From Celeribacter sp. PS-C1 (GTDB lineage Bacteria; Pseudomonadota; Alphaproteobacteria; Rhodobacterales; Rhodobacteraceae), in assembly GCF_019429625.1 (NCBI RefSeq), contig NZ_JAHXRW010000003.1, positions 1 through 64,000 of the forward strand: DNA of 64,000 bases, written 5' to 3'. The position numbers and the translations under genes were made by a program. This document shows positions 15,104 through 22,402 of the stretch, piece by piece (the first letter of the stretch is position 1; every line of letters starts with the position of its first letter). The notes below the pieces were generated by a model, which saw only the letters and a list, made by a program, of their open reading frames with translations, was not told where the DNA came from and searched no databases.

Positions 15104-16111
15104 ATGAAGATCGAAACACGGCTTACACGACTTCTTGGGATCGATCTGCCGATTTGTCAGGCAGGCATGTCGTGGGCCTCTTCCAACTCTGCCTTACCTC
15201 TTGCCGTGGCGCGTGCCGGCGGACTGGGAGTGCTGGCGGCCGGACCAATGTATCTCGACGCACTGGAGCAAGCGATCGACGAAATCCGCGCTGGAACTGA
15301 CCGTCCCTTCGCTGTCAATCTTCCTCTCTACAACAAACGCGCTGAGGAGATGATGGACCTTCTCGAGATGAAGCGAGTGCCGATCCTTGTTTGTTCGCAG
15401 GGTGGTCCAAAGAAGTATATCGACAGGTTCAAGGCCATCGGAACACGCTGCCTGCACGTCGTCGCGGGCGAAACGCATGCCGTCAAGGCAATGGAAGCCG
15501 GGGTCGACGGACTTGTCGTCGTAGGTGGCGAAGCGGGGGGGCATCCGCCGCCAACTCAAGTCTCTACTCTGGTGTTGGTTCGTGCAGTTTCGCACGCTAC
15601 GGAGGGACGCATCCCACTGATTGCTTCGGGCGGTTTCGCGGACGGGCGGGGATTGCTGGCTGCGCTGTCTCTGGGTGCAGACGGAGCGAATTTCGGCACG
15701 CGTTTCATCGCAACGCCTGAAGCCGGGGTTTCTGTTGGCTACAAGGAGGCAGTGTTGGGCGCTAGGGTGGCCGACACGGTGTGCGTTGGCCAAGGATTGG
15801 GAATGATCCGTGCGATCCGCAACCCATTCACCGATCGCATGGTCGACCTCGAAAATTCTGGCGCATCATTGGACGACCGCCGCGATGTGTTTGCTGGCGC
15901 TACACTGAAGATGGCCGCGCTTGACGGAGACGTGGAAGGAGGAAAGCTGGAGGCTGGTCAAAGTACGGGACTGGTCGGGGCAATTAAGCCTGCGCATTTG
16001 GTTGTGGAGGAGATTGCAGAGGACTATCTTCGCGCTTTGGCCGCGCTTCCGGGGCGAACTTTTCTGAATGGAAGATACTCGTACGACGAAGGGGAGAAGG
16101 TGAACGGGTGA
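15104..16111 (+). CDS. Nitronate monooxygenase-family FMN oxidoreductase
   Basis: This 335-residue TIM-barrel flavoprotein matches the nitronate monooxygenase / 2-nitropropane dioxygenase / FabK family. Signatures are PICQAGMSW near the N-terminus, the loop GGEAGGH that carries the catalytic histidine and contacts FMN, and the phosphate-binding ASGGFADGRGLLAALSLGADGANFGTRF. Many members in catabolic operons have unknown true substrates; some reduce enoyl thioesters. The start at 15104 has GGAGAG upstream. It is the last gene of the operon, 52 nt after the binding-protein gene, and converges on the integrase gene. Its role in the pathway is not clear. Confidence 0.82.
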   Translation: MKIETRLTRLLGIDLPICQAGMSWASSNSALPLAVARAGGLGVLAAGPMYLDALEQAIDEIRAGTDRPFAVNLPLYNKRAEEMMDLLEMKRVPILVCSQGGPKKYIDRFKAIGTRCLHVVAGETHAVKAMEAGVDGLVVVGGEAGGHPPPTQVSTLVLVRAVSHATEGRIPLIASGGFADGRGLLAALSLGADGANFGTRFIATPEAGVSVGYKEAVLGARVADTVCVGQGLGMIRAIRNPFTDRMVDLENSGASLDDRRDVFAGATLKMAALDGDVEGGKLEAGQSTGLVGAIKPAHLVVEEIAEDYLRALAALPGRTFLNGRYSYDEGEKVNG

Positions 16112-16164
16112 GTCTGTGAATTTGCTCAAGCCTCACTTTCGACCCAATCGCCACTGCTACAGGG

Positions 16165-16201
16165 GGGGGGCGAGCCGCAGCCACTCTACTGCGGTCGCCC
16201 C
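16165..16201. repeat. Long GC-rich hairpin between the operon end and the integrase gene
   Basis: GGGGGCGAGCCGCAG (16165-16179) pairs with CTGCGGTCGCCCCC (16188-16201) over 14 bp with one bulged G and an 8-nt loop. The left arm sits in a run of eight G. It lies between two convergent genes, so it may stop transcription from both sides. No T-tract follows on either strand, so a structural role in the element is also possible. Confidence 0.5.
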
Positions 16202-16244
16202 CAGGGAAAAATCTAATGAGAGAGTGGAGTTTGGTGCCTTGAAA

Positions 16245-17390
16245 TCACAGAGGGGCCTTTGCCACTTCCCACCACTTCCAGCCCTCGTATTCATCTCCGC
16301 ATTGCTTGAGATGTGAATAACGCTTCAGGGATTGCCAAGATTGATGGCCCGATATTTGAGCAACTTGAGGGATGGTTAGTCCCATCTCAAACAAACGGGA
16401 AATTCCCTCGTGGCGTAGGTCGTGGAAGTGCAGATCATCGATTTCGAGAAGTTTGCAGGCATCGGTGAACCGGCGACTGACAACATCACTGTTGTAGGGG
16501 AATATCCTGTCATCAGTGCGGGGCATGGAAGCTATGATAGATCTGGCTTCTTCCTGAATGGAGAGCGTCATGTCGTTTCCCTTGGTCTGCTTCGGATGCT
16601 TCATGTTGCGGATCGTGATCTCTTCATTCTCCAAGTCATAATCTGCCCAAGTTTGTGCCAAAATGGCACCTTGGCGGTGCGTTTCGAAGATCGCTGCCGC
16701 TACAATTTTGTGCATGGGAACCGAACGCGGATTTTCCTGATAGGTTTTGACGAAATGTTCCATCAACACGTCGAGTTCATCGAGTGAAGGACGTCGGGTT
16801 CTCTTGGCTGATTTCGTAACAATTCTCTGATGTTGAAGAGTGCGCATGGCCTCTTCGAATTCGGCGAGCGGCATGGTGACGCGACAGATCGGACCACCAA
16901 ACCGGATGAGCGTACCCAATGTCACCATGTATCCGTTTACCGTTTGCGGCTTGCGAGGGGTGTAGGTGTAGTGTTCGGGAGTATCCTTTTTCGGATCTGA
17001 TGGGCGAGCTTGAAGTCCTGAAAGAAGATCCAGGGCAAGCTTAACGAAATCCTCCGCCATGAGTTCCTCGATCGGAGACGCACCGAAATCCAGTCTCTGA
17101 AAATAGCTCAGCATCTGAGACTTGGATTTTCCAAAACCGTCAGGGGGGGCTGCGATATAGTCGCTGATGCAATCAGAAACGCTTTTGCGAGCTTTCGCTT
17201 TCATGGCACGCTCTAACCCTCCTGGTTTTTTCAACGCATCTTCATGTCGCTTCATCCAGCTTTTTGCCGCTTGTTCCGAGGCGAAAGTATCAACCAAATT
17301 GAGAATGATTTTCCCCTTTTTCTTCTTTCGGATCTGCGCTGTATAGCTCGGTTTTCCATTAGCCTTTAGGCGTTTTGTGATAGTTCCCAT
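16245..17390 (-). CDS. Tyrosine-type site-specific integrase, dusA-associated
   Basis: The 381-residue recombinase has a complete tyrosine-recombinase active site: Arg239 (ETHRQGAI), Lys at about 267-270 (HPKQTKG), His323 and Arg326 (HDLRHEG), His349 (SGHQSW) and the nucleophile Tyr358 (KRYSHL). The N-terminal 130 residues carry a basic arm-binding region (RKKKKGK) and a core-binding domain. The start at 17390 has AAGGAG 7 nt upstream. It lies 275 bp upstream of dusA and points away from it, the arrangement of dusA-associated integrases. It should insert and, with an excisionase not seen here, excise the element. The gene is visibly more AT-rich than dusA. Confidence 0.9.
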   Translation of the reverse strand: MGTITKRLKANGKPSYTAQIRKKKKGKIILNLVDTFASEQAAKSWMKRHEDALKKPGGLERAMKAKARKSVSDCISDYIAAPPDGFGKSKSQMLSYFQRLDFGASPIEELMAEDFVKLALDLLSGLQARPSDPKKDTPEHYTYTPRKPQTVNGYMVTLGTLIRFGGPICRVTMPLAEFEEAMRTLQHQRIVTKSAKRTRRPSLDELDVLMEHFVKTYQENPRSVPMHKIVAAAIFETHRQGAILAQTWADYDLENEEITIRNMKHPKQTKGNDMTLSIQEEARSIIASMPRTDDRIFPYNSDVVSRRFTDACKLLEIDDLHFHDLRHEGISRLFEMGLTIPQVAQISGHQSWQSLKRYSHLKQCGDEYEGWKWWEVAKAPL

Positions 17391-17665
17391 GGGGGCTCCT
17401 TCCAGTCACGTGTATTCCATGGCCGGGACATCGGATCGTTTGATTTTTTCGGAAGCGAGTTTGATTGGGTTTGAATCTCAAACCGGGGGCGATCGGGCAG
17501 AACAGAGGAGAACCGATGGGGTTGAGCCGCAGTCAGGCGACACTCGAACCGGGGCGCTGGAACTTTGGGCAAGAAAAGTGCTACACGGCGCCGCCGGTGC
17601 TACATTCTGTAGCACTCGGGTCAAAAACGGCGCTAAATGGGACCTAAACGAGGAAAACGCAGAAA
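17391..17665. other. Integrase-dusA interval with several inverted repeats (probable recombinase arm sites and promoters)
   Basis: No gene is seen in this 275-bp interval. It holds GGTTTGA/TCAAACC (17468-17474 and 17478-17484), and three copies of the octamer GTGCTACA: two direct (17578-17585, 17597-17604) and one inverted (TGTAGCAC, 17608-17615). Repeats of this kind next to an integrase gene often bind the recombinase or an accessory factor. The dusA promoter and integrase promoter must also lie here, since the genes are divergent. Confidence 0.5.
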
Positions 17666-18673
17666 ATGGCGAATCCAAAAAACCAAGAAAAATCAGGTTT
17701 TTCTGACCTTCGGAACGCCGCCCGCCTATCTGTCGCCCCGATGATGGATTGGACGGACCGTCATTGCCGCTATCTGCACCGGCTGATGAGCCATCATGCG
17801 CTTTTATACACTGAGATGGTCACCGCGCCTGCTTTGGTGCGCGGCGGCGCGCTGCATTTGCTCGATTACAATGTTGAGGAACACCCCGTTGCGCTTCAGC
17901 TTGGCGGCTCTGACCCGGCGGAGTTGAAGGCGGCAACGGCGCTCTGTGTCGAGCGGGGCTATGACGAGGTGAACCTCAACGTCGGTTGCCCGTCGGATCG
18001 GGTGCAATCCGGGGCCTTTGGTGCGGTGCTGATGAAAACGCCGGACCTCGTGGCGGATTGTGTGAGTGCCATGCAAGAGGGGGCGGGCGATGTGCCGGTG
18101 ACGGTGAAATGTCGGATCGGGGTGGACGATCAGGACCCCACTGAGGTGCTTCCCGACTTTTTGGAGAAAATGCGCGGCGCCGGCGTGACGCGGATCACGG
18201 TGCATGCCCGTAAGGCTTGGCTCGAAGGTCTTAGCCCGAAGGAAAACCGCGACATTCCGCCGTTGGATTACGCCCTCGTGCATGAGATGAAACGCGTCTT
18301 CCCAGAACTGCATTTGTCAATCAATGGCGGGGTGCAAAGCCCTGAAACGATTGAGGAAGAGTTGACGTTCATGGATGGCGTCATGGTCGGTCGTGCGGCC
18401 TATCATCAGCCCTACGACATTTTGGGCCACGCCGATAAAAGGGTGTTCGGTGATGCCCGCGAAGCTCTGAGCCGCGCCGAAGTGGTCCTCGCGATGGAAG
18501 ACTACATCGGGCGCCACATCGCATCGGGTGGCAAGCTTGCGCAGGTCACAAAACACATGCTCGGGCTGTTTGCCGGTCAACCCGGCGCGCGGCGCTGGAA
18601 ACGTGTGCTCTCGGAAGGCGCGCATAAAGAGGGTGCCGGGTTTGAGTTGGTGCGCGAGGCTTTGCCGCGCTGA
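17666..18673 (+). CDS. dusA: tRNA-dihydrouridine synthase DusA
   Basis: The 335-residue flavoenzyme reduces specific uridines in the tRNA D-loop. Family hallmarks are SVAPMMDWTDRHCRY, LYTEMV, EEHPVALQLGGSDP, the catalytic cysteine in NLNVGCPSDRVQ, KCRIGVDDQD, HARKAWLEGLSPKENR and GLFAGQPGARRWKR. These match the DusA rather than the DusB or DusC group. The first 20 or so residues (MANPKNQEKSGF...) are not conserved and could be supplied by the inserted element, which would explain how the gene survives integration. It converges on the RND pump gene. Confidence 0.93.
   Translation: MANPKNQEKSGFSDLRNAARLSVAPMMDWTDRHCRYLHRLMSHHALLYTEMVTAPALVRGGALHLLDYNVEEHPVALQLGGSDPAELKAATALCVERGYDEVNLNVGCPSDRVQSGAFGAVLMKTPDLVADCVSAMQEGAGDVPVTVKCRIGVDDQDPTEVLPDFLEKMRGAGVTRITVHARKAWLEGLSPKENRDIPPLDYALVHEMKRVFPELHLSINGGVQSPETIEEELTFMDGVMVGRAAYHQPYDILGHADKRVFGDAREALSRAEVVLAMEDYIGRHIASGGKLAQVTKHMLGLFAGQPGARRWKRVLSEGAHKEGAGFELVREALPR
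17726..17775. other. Candidate chromosomal attachment site within the 5' end of dusA
   Basis: This stretch encodes the conserved LSVAPMMDWTDRHCRY region of DusA. In described dusA-associated elements the attachment core lies in the 5' part of dusA. The exact crossover is not visible because the partner site is not in the window. Confidence 0.3.
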
Positions 18674-18678
18674 AAATA

Positions 18679-18705
18679 CGGTCTCTTAAGGCCCTGATGA
18701 GACCG
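18679..18705. terminator. Possible bidirectional terminator between dusA and the RND pump gene
   Basis: CGGTCTC (18679-18685) pairs with GAGACCG (18699-18705) around a 13-nt loop, in the 36-nt gap between the two convergent genes. T-tracts are poor, so strength is uncertain. Confidence 0.4.
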
Positions 18706-18709
18706 ACTT

Positions 18710-21700
18710 TCACTCCGCCGCATCTTTTCCAATTCTCCCTGTCTCCGGGTGCTCAGGTTCGACCTCGATCACGCTTTCCGGCGTTGCCGTGGGCTGTTCG
18801 ACTGGGCGATGCTTGGGCGCGGTTTGTGACACGCGAGTCTCATCAAACGTGTCGGGCGCGGCCCAATCTTGCGTGCCAGTGCTCCAGACAAATTCCGGGT
18901 TCTTGGCGCGTTTGGCTTCGCGGCGCAGGCGGTAGTCCTCGGCGGAGCGGCTTTGACGGCCGAGACGCGTCAGGAGCCGCATCTGCACATGATGCAAAAT
19001 GTCCCAGAACCAGACCCGAAGCGCCAACATTGCGGGCGTGAAGATCAGCGTTAGAACGGTCGCGATGCCGAGGCCGAACACCACCGCCGTAGCGAGGTTG
19101 GTCCAGAACTGCGCGGTCGGCGAATTGATCGTGTAGCCACCGTTAATGAAGTCCAGAGAGAGGCCGAACATCATCGGTGTCAGACCCGCCATCGTGGTGA
19201 TCGTGGTGAGTAACACGGGCCGGATGCGGTCTTCGGCGGTGCGCACGATGGCCTCGATCCGCGGCATGAAGCGGGAATACTCTTGATAGGTATCAATGAG
19301 AACAATGTTGTTGTTCACCACGATCCCCGCAAGCGCCACCACGCCTGTGCCGGTCATGATCATGCCGAATGTCATATCCATCACCAAGAGCCCGATCAGC
19401 ACACCCGCCGTGGACATCACCACCGCGAGGAGCACCAGCACAGAGTTGTAGAAGCTGTTGAACTGAGCGAGCAGGATGATGAACATAAGCGCGAGTGCTG
19501 CGCCGAAGGCTTTGCCAAGGAACTCTCCGGTTTCCTTTTGCTCTTCGTCATCGCCGGTCCATTCCCAAGCGACACCTTGGGGGAGGGGAGTTTCATCCTC
19601 CAGCCATTGGGTCAGTGTTTCGATCCGTTCGGTCGGCGTGATCGTCACGCCATCTTCGCGGGTCAGGCCACTGTCGACCGCCGCTTTGACATCGTAATAC
19701 CTCTGTTGATCGACGCGGCTGATCGAGGCGAGTTTTGCCACAGGTTCGCGGGTGATGAAATTCGACAGCGGCACCAGCCCGTCCATGGTGCGGACTTTCA
19801 AAGTGTCCAAGGTCGAGAGCACACGGAACTCTTCGGGCAGGCGGACGCGGATGTCGATTTCCTCATCCGAGCTGTCCACCCGCATGGTGTCGAGCGTGAT
19901 GCCGCGGGTGACGAGCTGAATCATCCCGCCGACGGTCGCCACATCCGCGCCGAACCGCCCGGCCTTCTCGACGTCCACGTCGATCTGCCAGTCGATGCCG
20001 GGCAGCGGCCGTGTGTCTTCGGTGTCGGCCAAGGCTTCGGTCGCGTCGAATTTGGCGCGTACGATCTCGGTCGCTTCCTCCAAAAGGGCGAAGTCGTCGG
20101 ATTTGAGCCGCAGATGCACAGGTTTCGCCGAGGCCGGACCCATCGCGAGATTCAGCGTTTCGGTTTGAATGCCGGGCAGTTCGGCAAGTTTCGCTTCGAT
20201 CTGGCCAAGCACGTAATTGCCGTCATATTCGGGACGCACATGGGTGTCCTCGAAGAACAGAAAGCCGTCTTTGGTCTCTGTCGGGCGATCTTCCCAAGGG
20301 ATGAGTTCGACTTGGATTTGCCCGATGGTGTCACGCGGGGCGGAACTGCCGCCGGTGTTGGAATTGAGGCCACCATCGCCTGCAAAGACAAAGGCGTTGT
20401 CGACGCCGGGTTGCGCGAGCACGATGTCTTCGGCCTGCCGCACCAGCGCGTCTTTCTCTGTCAAAGACAGGTTGCCGCGCGCCTTGACGTAGATGATCGC
20501 CTGTTCCGGCTCGGTGGCGGCAAAGAATTCCACGCCTTTGTTGTTTTTGCCGTAATAGCCAAAAACGGTCATCACGGCAAAGATCACGGCGAGGATGGTG
20601 ACGACGGGCATCACCGGATTGCCTGCGATGAAATGGGTGAAATGGCCGAAGGGTGAGCGTTTGTAACCGGCGTCGACCTTTTTGCCCCTGCGTTCGATGC
20701 GTGCTGAAGAGAGCGTGATGCCGGTGAAGGCGGAGCCTGCGAGGAACAAGACTGCACCAAGGATCACGCCGCCACCCGCACCCTCAGGCATGAGATAGCT
20801 CGGGTTCATCAGCTGCATCAGCCCGAGGAAGACCATATAGGCCGAAGGCACAACCAGCACGGCGCGCAGCCAATAGGGCGCCGTGGCGCGCAGGCCTGCG
20901 GAGGCGCGCTCGAACAGACGCGCAATGCGGCCCGAGACCCCGCCCATGACCGGCAAGTAGATGAGCGCCACGATGAGCGAGGCGGAGAGCACGAAGATGA
21001 TCGTGACCGGCAGCATCCCCATGAATTCGCCTGCGATCCCTGGCCAGAACAACATCGGCAGAAAGGCGCAAAGCGTGGTGGCAGTCGAGGACACGATGGG
21101 CCAGAACATGCGCTTGGCGGCCTCGACAAAGGCGGCCATTGGGCCGGAGCCGTCCTCCATTTTACGGTCGGCATATTCCACGACAACGATGGCGCCATCG
21201 ACCAACATGCCGACGGCAAGGATCAACCCGAACATGACGATGTTCGAGATCGTGATGCCCATCAGCCCCAAAAGGATAAAGCACAAGAGAAACGAGGTCG
21301 GGATGGCAAAGCCCACCAAAAGCGACGAGCGGATGCCCAAGGACGCCAGGACCACGATCATCACAAGCGCGATGGCGGTCAGGACCGAACCTTCGAGTTG
21401 GCTCACCATTGAGGACACCTGACGTGATTGGTCATTCGAGGTGCCGACCACAATGGCTTGCCTAAGCGGCGCGGGCCATGTGTCGAGTTCGGCCTCCACC
21501 TCTTGTTTGACGATTTCAACTGTGTCGATGATCGGGAAGCCTTTGCGCTTCACGACCTGAAGCGCGACGGTGTTTTCGCCGTTGAACCGCGCCGTGCCGA
21601 CACGATCCTCAAAGGTCAGGCGAATGTCCGCCAGATCGGCAAGTGTCACCACTCGGTCGCCGTTCACTTTGACCGGAAGCTCCATCACATCGCGCTGGCT

Positions 21701-22402
21701 GTCGAAAGAGGCGGGGATTTTCACGGAAAATGTGCCTTGGTCCGTTTCGACCTCGCCGGCGGCGACAAGTTGGTTGTTGTTGGTCACCACATTGATCAAC
21801 TCGGCGGCGGTGACATTGTAGCTTTCCAAGCGCAGAGGGTCGATTTCGACTTCAAGCATCTCGTCGCGATGGCCGGTGAGCTGGGCCTCCAAGACGGGTT
21901 CCAACCCTTCGAGACGGTCCTGCATCTGTTTGGCATATTGCACCAAAGTGCGCTCCGGCACGGGGCCGGTGAGGTTCACGATCAGGATCGGGAATTCCGA
22001 AAAATTCACCTCGGATATTGTGTAACTGTCTGCACCCTCGGGGAATTTGGCCTCAACGCGGCCCATGCGGTCACGCACATCGGCGATGATTTTGGTCTTG
22101 TCCCAACCGAATTCGAACTCAAGCCAGATGCCCGCGTAATTTTCGGACGCAGTAGCCGACATGGTGTCTAGCCCGTCGAGATCGGACAACTCCGTCTCCA
22201 TCGGTTTGACCAAGAGCTTCTCAGAGTCTTCGGCGGAAATGCCGGGGAATTGCACGGACACATAGAGGCCGGGAATTTCAATGTCCGGCTCGCCCTCTTT
22301 CGGAAGGCTGACATAGGCGTAGGCGCCTGCAATCAGGGTCAGCGCCACGAAGGCGAGGATCATTCGGGCGCGTTCGCCCGCCCAGTCGACGAGACCGGTC
22401 AT
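18710..22402 (-). CDS. RND-family efflux transporter, inner-membrane pump subunit (enlarged)
   Basis: At 1230 residues this is a hydrophobe/amphiphile-efflux-type RND pump, about 180 residues longer than AcrB. It has an N-terminal helix and large periplasmic loop, a TM4 motif (LAVGMLVDGAIVVVEY) in which the second aspartate of the usual VDD is Gly403, and a TM10 motif GIVVNNNIVLID. Two extra hydrophobic segments (about 510-531 and 543-564) lie between the two halves. After the last membrane helix comes a hydrophilic tail of about 95 residues. It works with the adjacent membrane-fusion protein (4-nt overlap) and an outer-membrane channel not encoded here. Exported substrates are unknown. Confidence 0.88.
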   Translation of the reverse strand: MTGLVDWAGERARMILAFVALTLIAGAYAYVSLPKEGEPDIEIPGLYVSVQFPGISAEDSEKLLVKPMETELSDLDGLDTMSATASENYAGIWLEFEFGWDKTKIIADVRDRMGRVEAKFPEGADSYTISEVNFSEFPILIVNLTGPVPERTLVQYAKQMQDRLEGLEPVLEAQLTGHRDEMLEVEIDPLRLESYNVTAAELINVVTNNNQLVAAGEVETDQGTFSVKIPASFDSQRDVMELPVKVNGDRVVTLADLADIRLTFEDRVGTARFNGENTVALQVVKRKGFPIIDTVEIVKQEVEAELDTWPAPLRQAIVVGTSNDQSRQVSSMVSQLEGSVLTAIALVMIVVLASLGIRSSLLVGFAIPTSFLLCFILLGLMGITISNIVMFGLILAVGMLVDGAIVVVEYADRKMEDGSGPMAAFVEAAKRMFWPIVSSTATTLCAFLPMLFWPGIAGEFMGMLPVTIIFVLSASLIVALIYLPVMGGVSGRIARLFERASAGLRATAPYWLRAVLVVPSAYMVFLGLMQLMNPSYLMPEGAGGGVILGAVLFLAGSAFTGITLSSARIERRGKKVDAGYKRSPFGHFTHFIAGNPVMPVVTILAVIFAVMTVFGYYGKNNKGVEFFAATEPEQAIIYVKARGNLSLTEKDALVRQAEDIVLAQPGVDNAFVFAGDGGLNSNTGGSSAPRDTIGQIQVELIPWEDRPTETKDGFLFFEDTHVRPEYDGNYVLGQIEAKLAELPGIQTETLNLAMGPASAKPVHLRLKSDDFALLEEATEIVRAKFDATEALADTEDTRPLPGIDWQIDVDVEKAGRFGADVATVGGMIQLVTRGITLDTMRVDSSDEEIDIRVRLPEEFRVLSTLDTLKVRTMDGLVPLSNFITREPVAKLASISRVDQQRYYDVKAAVDSGLTREDGVTITPTERIETLTQWLEDETPLPQGVAWEWTGDDEEQKETGEFLGKAFGAALALMFIILLAQFNSFYNSVLVLLAVVMSTAGVLIGLLVMDMTFGMIMTGTGVVALAGIVVNNNIVLIDTYQEYSRFMPRIEAIVRTAEDRIRPVLLTTITTMAGLTPMMFGLSLDFINGGYTINSPTAQFWTNLATAVVFGLGIATVLTLIFTPAMLALRVWFWDILHHVQMRLLTRLGRQSRSAEDYRLRREAKRAKNPEFVWSTGTQDWAAPDTFDETRVSQTAPKHRPVEQPTATPESVIEVEPEHPETGRIGKDAAE

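Larger units (their letters stand above)
1..17725. mobile_element. Putative dusA-associated integrative element (right end and cargo; left end outside window)
   Basis: A tyrosine recombinase gene lies directly upstream of dusA and is transcribed away from it. This is the known layout of dusA-associated integrases, whose elements insert at the 5' end of dusA. To its left are a catabolic operon with its own regulator and, further out, a plasmid-type primase gene. The segment reads differently from the housekeeping genes that start at dusA. I could not find by eye a second copy of the dusA 5' sequence in this segment, so the left junction is probably outside the window. It also remains possible that the element is shorter and the catabolic operon is older resident DNA. 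The limits given are therefore inferred. Confidence 0.5.

Noticed and set aside
14008-15105. 365-residue minus-strand frame opposite the binding-protein gene
   Set aside because: The plus strand has a signal peptide, binding-protein motifs and a strong ribosome-binding site; the antisense frame has none.
16422-16787. Plus-strand frame inside the integrase gene
   Set aside because: Antisense to a complete tyrosine recombinase and without a ribosome-binding site.
1-17725. A second attachment site for the dusA-linked element
   Set aside because: I looked for a copy of the dusA 5' sequence (17726-17775) to the left and found none by eye, so no left border is annotated.
19283-20656. 457-residue plus-strand frame opposite the RND pump
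   Set aside because: His/Arg/Gly-rich shadow of a well-conserved transporter gene.
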